In this document: positions 7,417 through 15,723 of the stretch, in pieces
How the letters are laid out: every line of letters begins with the position of its first letter
How positions within the stretch are numbered: the stretch's first letter is position 1
Source: an uncultured Sinobacteraceae bacterium
Lineage (GTDB): Bacteria > Pseudomonadota > Gammaproteobacteria > Nevskiales > Nevskiaceae
Assembly (NCBI GenBank): GCA_903822975.1
Contig: CAIJRD010000002.1
Coordinates: 62,001 to 126,000 of the forward strand
Direction: 5' to 3'
Length of the DNA stretch: 64,000 nt
Made by a program: the position numbers and the translations under genes
The notes under the pieces: generated by a model
Told to the model about the DNA's origin: nothing
What the model saw: the letters and a program-made list of their open reading frames with translations, nothing else
Database searches by the model: none

Positions 7417-8919
7417 ATGAACGCACAAATGAAGCTGTCGAGCCCGGTCCAACAGGCGTTCGAACGAATCGCCGCGCGCGCGCCGGCGCTGATCGATACG
7501 ACCGCAGAACAGCGCATCGCCAAGCTGCAGAAACTGCTGCAAGCCACACTCGATGCGCGTCCGCAGATTCACGCGGCCGTACGCCAGGAACTTGGCCTGT
7601 GCGATACCGATATCGATGCGCAGCTGATGATGGTCAAAGGCGAGATCGAGTTCTACGTCAAGCATCTGAAGAAATGGATGCGTCGAACGCCGGTCAAGGG
7701 TTCGCTGATGACGCTCGGCAAGAAGAGCTATATCCAATATGAGCCGAAAGGTGTGGTGCTGAACCTGGCGACCTGGAACGCGCCGTATGCGATCTGCCTG
7801 GTTCCGGCGATCGGCGCGCTCGCGGCCGGCAATGGCGTGATCATCAAGCCCTCGGAACTCGCACCGTACTCGGCGCAGGTGGTGGCGGATATCGTCCGGT
7901 CCGCGTACGCGGAAGACGAATGCACGGTATTGCAGGGTGGTGCAGAAGTCGCGCAGGAGTTGCTGGCGCTGCCGTTCAATCACATCTTCTACATCGGCGG
8001 ACATCAGGTCGGCCGTCTGGTCATGAAGGCCGCGGCGGAGCACTTTGCCTCGGTGACTTTGGAAATGGGCGGCAAGAATCCGACGATCGTCGACGCCAGT
8101 GCCGACATCGAAGATGCCGCGCGCAAGATCGCCTGGGGGCGATTGAGCAATGCCGGTCAGGTCTGCATCGCGCCGGACTACGCGCTGGTGCACAGCTCGA
8201 TCGAGAAGCCATTCATCGAAGCGCTGCAGCGGGCGATGACGGCGATGTTCAACGCCGATGGTCGCGGCTTCGAGCAATCGAAAGAGTATCCGCGACTGAT
8301 CAATCCGCGACACTTCGAACGGGTCAAGGATTTGATCGACGATGCGCGCGCCAAGGGCGCGACGATCAGCTTCGGCGGTGACACGCACGCCGAGGCGCGC
8401 TTCATTTCACCGACGATCATCAGCAACGTCAGCGAGCAGATGAAGGTGATGAGCGACGAGATCTTCGGCCCGGTGATTGCGGTCGTGCCGTTTTCGACGC
8501 GCGACGATGTGTTGCGCACGATTCGTCGGCGTCCGAAGCCGCTCGCGCTGTACATCTACGCGAAGGATCGCGAGGAGATTGATTTCTATCTGCAGCACAC
8601 CACCTCGGGCAGCACGGTGGTCAATCACAACATGATCCAGTCCGGCACCAATCCCAATCTTCCGTTCGGCGGTGTCAACGCCAGTGGCATCGGACGGCTC
8701 GGTGGTTGGTACACCTTCAACGAATGCTCCAACACGCGCGCGATTGTCGAAGAGGGCCCGTCGCTGGATAAAAATCCGAACGCGTTTTTTCCGCCGTATA
8801 CCGACAAATACAAGAAAATGGCGGGCTCGATGCTGACGCGTCCGATCGTCGTGTCGGATGCCTTGATCAACGTCATCAACGGCGTGATCAAAGTCACCAG
8901 CAGCTTCAGTCGCAAGTAG
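7417..8919 (+). CDS. Aldehyde dehydrogenase, class 3 / coniferyl aldehyde dehydrogenase-like
   Basis: A 500-residue NAD(P)-dependent aldehyde dehydrogenase that oxidises aldehydes to carboxylic acids. The general base Glu216 (LEMGGKNP) and nucleophile Cys250 (NAGQVCIAPD) are present with the canonical 34-residue spacing, as are 'TWNAPYAICLVPAIGALAAG' and 'NLPFGGVNASGIG'. The C-terminal hydrophobic segment (ending near INVINGVIKV) resembles the membrane-associating tail of class 3 fatty aldehyde dehydrogenases. It is co-directional with the SDR gene and is preceded by GGGAG. A coniferyl-aldehyde-like or fatty aldehyde substrate is possible. Confidence 0.92.
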   Translation: MNAQMKLSSPVQQAFERIAARAPALIDTTAEQRIAKLQKLLQATLDARPQIHAAVRQELGLCDTDIDAQLMMVKGEIEFYVKHLKKWMRRTPVKGSLMTLGKKSYIQYEPKGVVLNLATWNAPYAICLVPAIGALAAGNGVIIKPSELAPYSAQVVADIVRSAYAEDECTVLQGGAEVAQELLALPFNHIFYIGGHQVGRLVMKAAAEHFASVTLEMGGKNPTIVDASADIEDAARKIAWGRLSNAGQVCIAPDYALVHSSIEKPFIEALQRAMTAMFNADGRGFEQSKEYPRLINPRHFERVKDLIDDARAKGATISFGGDTHAEARFISPTIISNVSEQMKVMSDEIFGPVIAVVPFSTRDDVLRTIRRRPKPLALYIYAKDREEIDFYLQHTTSGSTVVNHNMIQSGTNPNLPFGGVNASGIGRLGGWYTFNECSNTRAIVEEGPSLDKNPNAFFPPYTDKYKKMAGSMLTRPIVVSDALINVINGVIKVTSSFSRK

Positions 8920-8943
8920 CCGGCGCGACGAATCGCGCCGGCT
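8918..8943 (+). terminator. Perfect hairpin overlapping aldehyde dehydrogenase stop
   Basis: AGCCGGCGCGA (8918-8928) pairs perfectly with 8933-8943 around the tetraloop CGAA. The stem starts inside the TAG stop codon. There is no T tract, so it may be an mRNA 3' end stabiliser or a factor-dependent end rather than a classical intrinsic terminator. The neighbour downstream is convergent. Confidence 0.5.
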
Positions 8944-9088
8944 CATCAGGCTTGGACCTAAGCCCGATTGCGAACCTCGCTAGTCATCGACGTTTCGACG
9001 TTTCGAGGTTTCGATGTCTTGACGTTCGCGACCTGGCTCAGCGCCGAATCAGTGCCGAGTCAGCGCCGAGTATGAAGCTGCGTCAGAA

Positions 9089-9541
9089 TCAGGCCGCAGC
9101 CTGGTAGCGATTGCGCAGATCGCGGATCTGATCGTGATGCCGTACAACTCCTTCGTACTGGCGTTGCACCATCTCGCGAATGGTCTGCGGTAGCTGCGCC
9201 TTCAAGGCTTTCGCGTAGCTCGCCTTGGCGTGATCCTGACCGCGCTCGACTTCCTCGAGCACCGCGACATTCGGGTTCTCGACTTTCGATTTCAGCTTGA
9301 CCCAGCCTCGATGCGCGGCACCGGTGGCGCTGCCGCTATCGTCCGCTTTGCCGCCAAGTGCGTTCACTGCTTTGATGAGATCGCCGGCCGCAGCAGCGCA
9401 CTGCGTCGAACAATCGCGGAACAGCGATTTCAGCGAGCTGTCCTTCGCGTCGTTGGCGGCTTCTTCGAAGCCCTTCTTGCCGTCTTCGGATACTTCGATC
9501 AGATTATTCAGAACCTTGACTGCTTCCTTATTGCCTTCCAT
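9089..9541 (-). CDS. PA2169-type four-helix-bundle protein (DUF2383)
   Basis: A 150-residue all-helical protein. 'LNNLIEVSEDGKKGFEEAA', 'HRGWVKLKS', 'VLEEVERGQDHAKASYAKAL' and the terminal 'VVRHHDQIRDLRNRY' match the DUF2383 family. These proteins are ferritin-like bundles of unknown function. A near-perfect ribosome site AAGGAGG precedes the ATG by five bases, suggesting strong translation. It is divergent from the MscS gene, which hints at a stress-related pair. Confidence 0.88.
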   Translation of the reverse strand: MEGNKEAVKVLNNLIEVSEDGKKGFEEAANDAKDSSLKSLFRDCSTQCAAAAGDLIKAVNALGGKADDSGSATGAAHRGWVKLKSKVENPNVAVLEEVERGQDHAKASYAKALKAQLPQTIREMVQRQYEGVVRHHDQIRDLRNRYQAAA

Positions 9542-9648
9542 GGAATCCTCCTTGACTCACGAATGAAACCGGTCGCCGTTTCGTATGCGGCAACAGGTTT
9601 AAGTTCGAGGCGAGGACGGCGTCGAAGTTCCAACTGATTTCATTCAAC

Positions 9649-10557
9649 GTGAACGGAATCGCTGCAGCTTGGTCGGAAACTGCAACAGTGACAAGTCCAA
9701 ACGATGCGATGGATGGCGCGATGAAAGATGCGATGAAACCGGAAACGATGTGGAGCGATTGGTTCGAGCTGCTGCGGCGCCCGCTGTTCAAGTTCGGCGG
9801 CTCGGATATGAGCCTGTCGACGCTGGTGGGCGCGCTGATCGCGCTGCTGGTGCTGATGATGTTCACGCGCTGGCTGCGCAACTGGCTGGTGACGCGCGCG
9901 CTGGCGCGCGGTCACATCGATCTGAGCACGCGTGAAACGGTCGCCAGCCTGATCCGCTACCTGGTGCTGACGATCGGCGTACTGACGATCGTGCAGGGTG
10001 TGGGCATCAGTCTGTCCTCGTTCACCGTGCTTGCCGGCGCGCTCGGTGTGGGCGTCGGCTTCGGCTTGCAGAATATCTTCAGCAACTTCATCAGCGGCAT
10101 CATCGTGATGCTCGAGCGTCCGGTGAAAGTTGGCGATCACATCGTCGTTGCGGGTGCGGAAGGCGACGTTATCGAGATCGGCGCACGCGCCACGAGTCTG
10201 ATGACCGCGCAGGGCAGCCGCGTGATCGTTCCGAATCAGCAGTTCATCACCGGCAACGTGACCAACTGGGATCTGTCCAGCAGCGTGAGTTCGGTGGTCA
10301 GCACGCTGCGGCTGAAAGGCGACGCTGCGGCGAACGAGCGCTTGCTGCTGTCGGTGCTGGAAGCCGAACCATCGGTATTGAAATCGCCGCCACCTGCGAT
10401 TTACCTGGCGACGATCGACTACCAGGGTCACGCGCTGGAACTGCACTACACAGTCGCGGGCAACGCACTGCAGCGATTGCGCGTGAGCAGCGCGGTCAAC
10501 AAGGCGATTCTGGCAACGCTAGTGGCGCATCAGGTGGCGTTGGCACCGAACCCCTGA
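9649..10557 (+). CDS. Small-conductance mechanosensitive channel (MscS family)
   Basis: An up to 302-residue MscS family channel that opens under membrane tension to release solutes. Three predicted membrane segments are followed by the pore helix motif 'GALGVGVGFGLQNIFSNFIS' (Gly/Ala-rich TM3) and the beta domain 'VKVGDHIVVAGAEGDV'. The cytoplasmic part is short. The start is ambiguous: the frame opens with GTG 9649 without a ribosome site, and in-frame ATGs lie at 9706, 9721, 9733 and 9748. The one at 9748 has GGAA close upstream and gives MWSDWFELLRRPLF, where family similarity begins. Confidence 0.88.
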   Translation: MNGIAAAWSETATVTSPNDAMDGAMKDAMKPETMWSDWFELLRRPLFKFGGSDMSLSTLVGALIALLVLMMFTRWLRNWLVTRALARGHIDLSTRETVASLIRYLVLTIGVLTIVQGVGISLSSFTVLAGALGVGVGFGLQNIFSNFISGIIVMLERPVKVGDHIVVAGAEGDVIEIGARATSLMTAQGSRVIVPNQQFITGNVTNWDLSSSVSSVVSTLRLKGDAAANERLLLSVLEAEPSVLKSPPPAIYLATIDYQGHALELHYTVAGNALQRLRVSSAVNKAILATLVAHQVALAPNP

Positions 10558-10588
10558 TCGGACGACGTCTGAACATTCGGACAGGCGA

Positions 10589-10655
10589 AATCTCGATCTC
10601 AATCTCAATCTCAATCTCAATCTCGATCACGATCTCAATCCCAATCTCACTCTCG
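10589..10655. repeat. Degenerate 6-bp repeat (ATCTCA/ATCTCG)
   Basis: About eleven loosely conserved copies of ATCTCA follow the MscS gene. The minus strand is purine-rich here. The gap 10558-10827 holds no other convincing feature. Confidence 0.85.
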
Positions 10656-10827
10656 AAGTTGCGATCTCGCGATGCTTCGATGTTGCGACGCCGCGGTAGG
10701 CTGGATGTCGCGACAAGTCTCGACGACCCTGGGTCGATGTCTTGTAGTCGGCGGCTGCTTCGCTTGATCGTTGCCGGACGGCGACTCGACTCGCGCGCCG
10801 GACCAGTTAAGCGCGCTAACCCAGTTG

Positions 10828-11103
10828 TCACGTTTCCTCTTGTCGCGTTTCCTCTTGTCGCGGCCAATCGACGTCGTAGGCGTGGCGTATCTCCTCGACC
10901 GCTTCGGTCAGTTCCAGCTCGCATTCCTCGAACTCGCAGGGCTGCCGAACCGCCTGCCAGTTGCATCGCTGCTGCGGCGGCTCCAGGCGCTCCAGGGCGA
11001 CGGGCAAGCAGTCGTTGCAGCGGTCGCCAAGTCGGTGAACCTGGCGCAGGCAGCGTGCGATGAGTTTGAGGATCTGTGCTTCCGAACCCAGTTTTCGATC
11101 CAT
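10828..11103 (-). CDS. Small cysteine-containing hypothetical protein
   Basis: A 91-residue soluble protein starting MDRKLGSEAQILKLI, with GGAG upstream. Five Cys lie in the middle: C19, C30 and C33 (in RCNDC), then C48 and C55 with a sixth in FEEC. The rest is acidic-helical (ELELTEAVEEI). The C-terminus is a perfect duplication, RQEETRQEET, from a 15-bp direct repeat at 10831-10860 that ends at the stop codon. I recognise no family. The spacing of the Cys residues could allow metal binding. It stands alone between the MscS and DUF748 genes. Confidence 0.55.
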   Translation of the reverse strand: MDRKLGSEAQILKLIARCLRQVHRLGDRCNDCLPVALERLEPPQQRCNWQAVRQPCEFEECELELTEAVEEIRHAYDVDWPRQEETRQEET

Positions 11104-11389
11104 GGCTGTCGTGGCTCCGGTCGCAGGGGTCGCTGCCGCGTCCGATTTTCGGTGGCGGGCTGCAGGCGGTCGGTTCGATCGCCTTTGTTGTTTGATTCGT
11201 AAACGATGCGCAAGTTGCGCCGCTGCATGGGTCGCTGCATACGCGGCTGAGATTGGGGGCATGAGCTTCCGCTTGAACTAAACCCGATGCACGGCGCCTA
11301 AACCGCATAGGGGCCACGGACGGCGACGTCCGTAGCGCTGCGCCACACCGGCTGCAGCGCACTAGCCGCCCGGCGATCAGGCGACCAAC
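11104..11389. other. Intergenic gap before DUF748 gene
   Basis: No supported gene here. A six-base inverted repeat (11316-11321 with 11328-11333) lies about 55 bases upstream of the DUF748 start. No clear promoter hexamers are seen. Confidence 0.4.
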
Positions 11390-12562
11390 ATGGATGTAGC
11401 GGAACCCAACGAGCGACGTTCAGAGCGGCGCAGCCATTTGCAACGGCATCGCGTCAAACTGATCACGGTGGCCGTACTGGTCGTGTTTCTGATTGCGCTG
11501 CGTTTGACCTTGCCATTGATGGTCAAGGCCTATGTCAACCGCGCGCTCGACTCCTCGCCGGGATACTCCGGACATGTCGACGATATTCATCTGGCACTGT
11601 GGCGCGGCTCTTACAGCATCATCGGCCTTGAAGTGCGGCAGCAGAAATCCGCGGAGCGCACGCCGCTGTTCAGTTCGCCGCGCACCGAACTGTCGGTGTT
11701 GTGGAGTGGCCTGCTGCAGGGTGCGGTGGTGGCGACGATCAAAACCTATGACGCACGCCTGACGTTTGCGGCTGGCCATAGCAAGAACGACGCGCAGACC
11801 GGACGCGACGCCAACTGGGGCGACGTGTTGAAGAAGCTGAGCCCGTTCAGCATCGATCACTTCGAAGTGGTTGACAGTGAGGTTCATTACGTCGACCGCT
11901 ACAGCGATCCGAAAGTCGATGTCTACCTGACCCACGTCAACGGCGCGATCGACAACCTGACCAACCGCGAGCTGAAATCCGGCGATCGTGTGGCCACGCT
12001 GCATGCGAAGGCGCTGGCAATGGACCAGGCCACACTCGATCTCGATCTGCGCGTCGATCCTTACGCAGATACGCCCAATTTCGATTTGAAGCTGCGGCTG
12101 TTGAACCTCGAAGCGACGCGCATGAAGGATTTCGTTCGGGCCTACACGCTGTTCGATCCCAAGTCCGGCACGCTGGATGTGGTCATCGAGGCGAATGCGA
12201 AGGCCGGCAAGGTGGATGGTTACGTCAAGCCGCTGTTCCATAATCTGGAATTGTTGTCGCTCAAAAAGGCCGACAAGGATCTGAACCCGCTGCATCTGGC
12301 GACCGATGCAATCGGCAGTCTGCTCAACCTGGTTCTGCAAAATCAGCGGAAGCAGCAGCTCGCAACCGAAGTGCCGTTCTCCGGGCGGATCGACGATCCC
12401 AGCGTCGATATTCCCAGCACCTTGCTGAACCTGCTGAAGAACGCCGTGGTCAAGGCGTTTGAGCCGGAGTTCAACGGTAGCGATCACGCGTCCGACAAGG
12501 CCGACAGCAAAAGCGACCAGAAACCGGATGCCAAGTCGGACGCCAAATCCGATGCGAAGTAG
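11390..12562 (+). CDS. DUF748 domain-containing protein (AsmA-like)
   Basis: A 390-residue protein with one N-terminal membrane anchor (LITVAVLVVFLIALRLTLPL, about residues 24-43) and a large periplasmic part of the DUF748 type ('YDARLTF', 'FSIDHFEVVDSEVHYVD', 'DLRVDPYADTPNFDLKL'). These proteins are AsmA-like and are thought to act in envelope lipid transport or assembly. The C-terminus ends in charged KSDAK-type repeats, probably unstructured. It is followed at a distance by an AI-2E family permease in the same direction. Confidence 0.85.
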   Translation: MDVAEPNERRSERRSHLQRHRVKLITVAVLVVFLIALRLTLPLMVKAYVNRALDSSPGYSGHVDDIHLALWRGSYSIIGLEVRQQKSAERTPLFSSPRTELSVLWSGLLQGAVVATIKTYDARLTFAAGHSKNDAQTGRDANWGDVLKKLSPFSIDHFEVVDSEVHYVDRYSDPKVDVYLTHVNGAIDNLTNRELKSGDRVATLHAKALAMDQATLDLDLRVDPYADTPNFDLKLRLLNLEATRMKDFVRAYTLFDPKSGTLDVVIEANAKAGKVDGYVKPLFHNLELLSLKKADKDLNPLHLATDAIGSLLNLVLQNQRKQQLATEVPFSGRIDDPSVDIPSTLLNLLKNAVVKAFEPEFNGSDHASDKADSKSDQKPDAKSDAKSDAK

Positions 12563-12778
12563 AAAGCTCGATGAATTGGCAGTCGATAGGCGAACGCTGC
12601 GCCGACATCGACCGCCGGTGGCAGTCGTGTCGGCGACCCAGCGCCGGAGGCGCTTCCCATTGCAGCCGAGCGCTGGGGTGATCGCGCTTCGAACCGAGCC
12701 CGTTCCGCGTGAGCTGCAGCAGTCGACGGATCGCTTTCGTCGCGCCGCCGCCGCATGCTTCAAGATCAGGAGCAACGC

Positions 12779-13945
12779 GTGAGCGAAGCGCAGGCTGACG
12801 ACAAGGCACGCGCTGCCGACGCGGAGGAGTTCTCCAGTCATCCCTTGCCGCTGGCGAAGCCGATCGATCCGCGCGGCTTTTCGATCGGACTGATCGCCGT
12901 GATCGCGGCGATCTTCGCGTTGAAGTCGGCGGCTGAGTTTTTTGTGCCGCTGATGCTCGGGATGATCGTTGCGTACACGCTCAATCCATTGGTCGTCTGG
13001 CTCGAGCACCGTCGCGTCGGGCGCATGATCGGCACAGCGCTGGTGATGCTGGCCGTCGTCGCGGTGCTGGGCCTGTTGGCCAACACCTTGCAGGGCGAGA
13101 CCGAAACCATCATTGAGCAGCTGCCACGCACCACCGCCAAGTTCAGTGCGGTGGTGCAGGGTCGCCACGACGATCAACCGTCGCTGTTGCAGCGCGTGCA
13201 GGCGGCGGCCGGTGAAGTCGACAAGGCCCGCCGCCAGGCGGCAAACGACGCGGCAAGCAAGCAGGGGCCGACACACGTCATCGTCGACAACCCGAAGACC
13301 AGCATGAACGACCTGATGTGGGAAGGCTCGCGTGGCCTCGCAGCCTTTGCCGGCCAGGTTGCGATCGTGTTGTTTCTGGTGTTTTTCCTGCTGTTGTCGG
13401 GCGACACCTTCAAACGCAAGTTGGTGCGGCTCACCGGGCCGTCGCTATCGGCGAAGAAAATCACCGTGCAGATTCTCGACGACATCAACGTCTCGATTCA
13501 GAAGTACATGCTGGCGCTGTTCGTCACCAACACGCTGCTGGCGGTGGCGACCTGGGTCGCGTTCAGTGCGCTCGGATTGCAGAATGCGGGCGCCTGGGCG
13601 GTCGCCGCCGGATTGCTGCATGTGGTGCCGTATTTCGGACCGCTGATCACGGCGATTGCCACCGGCATGGCGGCCTTCCTGCAAGGCGGCTCGCTGACGC
13701 TGGCGCTGAGCGTGGTCGGTGCCTCGGTGGCGATTGCCAGCATCGTCGGCATGTTGATCACCACCTGGATGACCGGACGCATCACGCGGATGAATCCCGC
13801 CGCCGTGTTCATCAGCCTGTTGTTCTGGACCTATGTCTGGGGCGTGTGCGGTGCGCTGTTGGCGGTGCCGATCACCGGGATGATCAAGGTCATCTGCCAG
13901 CGCGTCGAGCAATTTCACCCGGTGGCCGAACTGCTGGGCGAATAG
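12779..13945 (+). CDS. AI-2E family transporter (PerM/YhhQ-like permease)
   Basis: A 388-residue polytopic inner membrane protein of the AI-2E transporter family. Its visible features are a paired N-terminal helix (IAVIAAIFALKSAAEFFVPL), a soluble central segment, and the C-terminal signature 'VVPYFGPLITAIATGMAAFL' plus 'RITRMNPAAVFISLLFW'. The family exports small signals or other solutes, and true substrates are rarely known. GTG 12779 is chosen because AGGAG lies six bases upstream. An in-frame ATG at 12755 lacks such a site. Confidence 0.88.
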   Translation: MSEAQADDKARAADAEEFSSHPLPLAKPIDPRGFSIGLIAVIAAIFALKSAAEFFVPLMLGMIVAYTLNPLVVWLEHRRVGRMIGTALVMLAVVAVLGLLANTLQGETETIIEQLPRTTAKFSAVVQGRHDDQPSLLQRVQAAAGEVDKARRQAANDAASKQGPTHVIVDNPKTSMNDLMWEGSRGLAAFAGQVAIVLFLVFFLLLSGDTFKRKLVRLTGPSLSAKKITVQILDDINVSIQKYMLALFVTNTLLAVATWVAFSALGLQNAGAWAVAAGLLHVVPYFGPLITAIATGMAAFLQGGSLTLALSVVGASVAIASIVGMLITTWMTGRITRMNPAAVFISLLFWTYVWGVCGALLAVPITGMIKVICQRVEQFHPVAELLGE

Positions 13946-14018
13946 CCGCGTGCCGCGCGACGGGAACTCCTGCGGTGCAGGTCGATCTGAAGACTGTACT
14001 CAGCTCGAGGAAGCACGC

Positions 14019-14267
14019 ATGAAAATTCTACTCACCGCCGCAGCGATCAGTGTCGGGCTGTGCGCCTGCGCCAGCGAACCCAAGGAAATCAGCGCCACGC
14101 CCACCAGCGTCAGCTACGAGTACAGCTCGGGCGATCTGGCCGATCCGAGCCGCAAGGCGCAGAAATACTGCGAGCGTCAAGGGGGTGTGGCAAAGCTCAA
14201 CAATGTCGGCAAGGCCGATGGCAATTCGGTCGCGATGTTCGAGTGCGAAGCGTCGATTTCACGCTGA
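14019..14267 (+). CDS. Small putative lipoprotein
   Basis: An 82-residue protein with a lipoprotein signal: positively charged start, hydrophobic LTAAAISVGL and a Cys after LCA (lipobox near residue 16). The mature part has two further Cys. No known domain is recognised. GAGG about eight bases upstream supports ATG 14019 against an in-frame start at 13950. It follows the AI-2E permease by 73 bases. Confidence 0.75.
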   Translation: MKILLTAAAISVGLCACASEPKEISATPTSVSYEYSSGDLADPSRKAQKYCERQGGVAKLNNVGKADGNSVAMFECEASISR

Positions 14268-14465
14268 TCGAGTCCTGATCGACGGCTAGTCGAATTCCGA
14301 TCGACCGAGGCTCTGTTTCTGCGCACCTGACAGACCCGCAGGCGAGTTGCGGACGAACGCGGCAGGCCGCCCGACCGGCGTCGGCATGGATGGCTCATGT
14401 GTCATCGGTTGAGCCGGTGGAACAGGATAGAATCGCGCGTCCTAGCTACTAGTCGTGCCCCTTCG

Positions 14466-15620
14466 ATGACCCGCTCCGAACGTCTGCCCATCAACTGGCC
14501 TGCCGCGTTGATGCTGATCCTCACCAGTTTGCCCGTCGTCACCGTGCTGCCCTGGTACGGCTGGACCCACCACATTTCCGCGGCGGCGTGGATCTGCGGC
14601 AGCCTGCTGCTGATGTCGAACGGCATGTCGATCACGGCCGGCTACCATCGCCTGTGGGCGCATCGCGCGTATTCGGCGCACCCGGCACTGAAGTGGGGCT
14701 ATGCGATTTTCGGTGCGATGGCGGTGCAGAACAGCATCTTGGTCTGGGCCGCAACACATCGCGTGCATCACCGCCACGTCGACGACGTCGATCACGACCC
14801 GTATTCCGCGCGTCGCGGCTTCTGGTTCTCACACGTCGGCTGGATGCTGCGCGACTACCCCTCGGGCCGCGTCGACCTGAGTCGGGTACCGGACCTGCTG
14901 GAAGACCGCGTCGTATCGATTCAGCACCGCCATTACCTGTGGTTCGTGCTGGCAACCAACTTCGGCCTGCCGATCGGACTCGGGCTGCTGTTCCACGACC
15001 TCTGGGGCTTCGTGCTGATCGCCGGATTCCTGCGCCTGGTGGCGAGCCATCACTTCACCTTCTTCATCAACTCGCTGGCGCACGCCTGGGGCCGTCAGCC
15101 GTTCACGTCGACCAATACGGCGCGCGACAACGACTTCCTGGCGCTGTTTACCTGGGGCGAGGGCTATCACAACTATCACCACTTGTTTCAGTGGGACTAT
15201 CGCAACGGCATCCGCTGGTGGCAGTGGGATCCGACCAAGTGGCTGATCGCGTCCTGCGCCTGGCTCGGCCTGGCGAAGGATCTGAAGCGCGTGCCGGACT
15301 TCAAAATCCAGCGTGCGCGTCTCACGCGCCAGTTCGAGCGCGCCCGAGAAGCGCTGGCGGCGAGCCGTCCGCATTCGCGCCTGCTTGCGCTGCAAAGCCA
15401 GCTGGAAAGCGAATGGCAGCAGTTCAGCGAAACCATCGCGCATTGGACCGCCTTGCAGAGCGAGAAACTCAGCGACGCCAAGCACCAGATGCAGGATCGC
15501 TGGGAGCACAGCGAGCTGCGCGGGCGCCTGCAGCTGCAGATCGAGCGTTCGCTGCGCGCGCAGCGTCGCCGTGTACAGAATCTGCGCCGCTCCATGATCG
15601 CGGAGTGCGTGCCGGTCTAG
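14466..15620 (+). CDS. Acyl-CoA / fatty acid desaturase
   Basis: A 384-residue integral membrane di-iron desaturase that introduces a double bond into acyl chains. Three histidine boxes are present: HRLWAH (61-66), HRVHHRH (98-104) and HNYHH (235-239). Four membrane segments surround them. The C-terminal 100 residues are a predicted amphipathic or coiled region (QQFSETIAHWTALQSEKL), longer than in many homologues. ATG 14466 gives the usual N-terminus; an upstream in-frame start at 14397 has no support. A TAGAAT hexamer about 30 bases upstream may be part of its promoter. It probably adjusts membrane unsaturation. Confidence 0.92.
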   Translation: MTRSERLPINWPAALMLILTSLPVVTVLPWYGWTHHISAAAWICGSLLLMSNGMSITAGYHRLWAHRAYSAHPALKWGYAIFGAMAVQNSILVWAATHRVHHRHVDDVDHDPYSARRGFWFSHVGWMLRDYPSGRVDLSRVPDLLEDRVVSIQHRHYLWFVLATNFGLPIGLGLLFHDLWGFVLIAGFLRLVASHHFTFFINSLAHAWGRQPFTSTNTARDNDFLALFTWGEGYHNYHHLFQWDYRNGIRWWQWDPTKWLIASCAWLGLAKDLKRVPDFKIQRARLTRQFERAREALAASRPHSRLLALQSQLESEWQQFSETIAHWTALQSEKLSDAKHQMQDRWEHSELRGRLQLQIERSLRAQRRRVQNLRRSMIAECVPV

Positions 15621-15711
15621 CTGAAGTCGGCGGGCGCGCACGGCGCGCTCGCCAGTCACAGCACGCCGTGCGGCCGACGATGGCAATCGTCTGACTGCGA
15701 GGAATCGCGGC

Positions 15712-15717
15712 TAGAAT
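15712..15717 (+). promoter_or_regulatory. -10 element placing transcription start at galM-like ATG
   Basis: TAGAAT lies exactly six bases before the ATG of the epimerase gene, so a normal start site would be the A of ATG, giving a leaderless mRNA. No ribosome site is present. No clear -35 is seen. Confidence 0.45.
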
Positions 15718-15723
15718 CGGGCG

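Noticed and set aside
10496..11362. Minus-strand frame with a long EIEIEI tract
   Set aside because: The tract is just the purine-rich hexamer array translated; the rest has no ribosome site and overlaps the better-supported small Cys gene frame.
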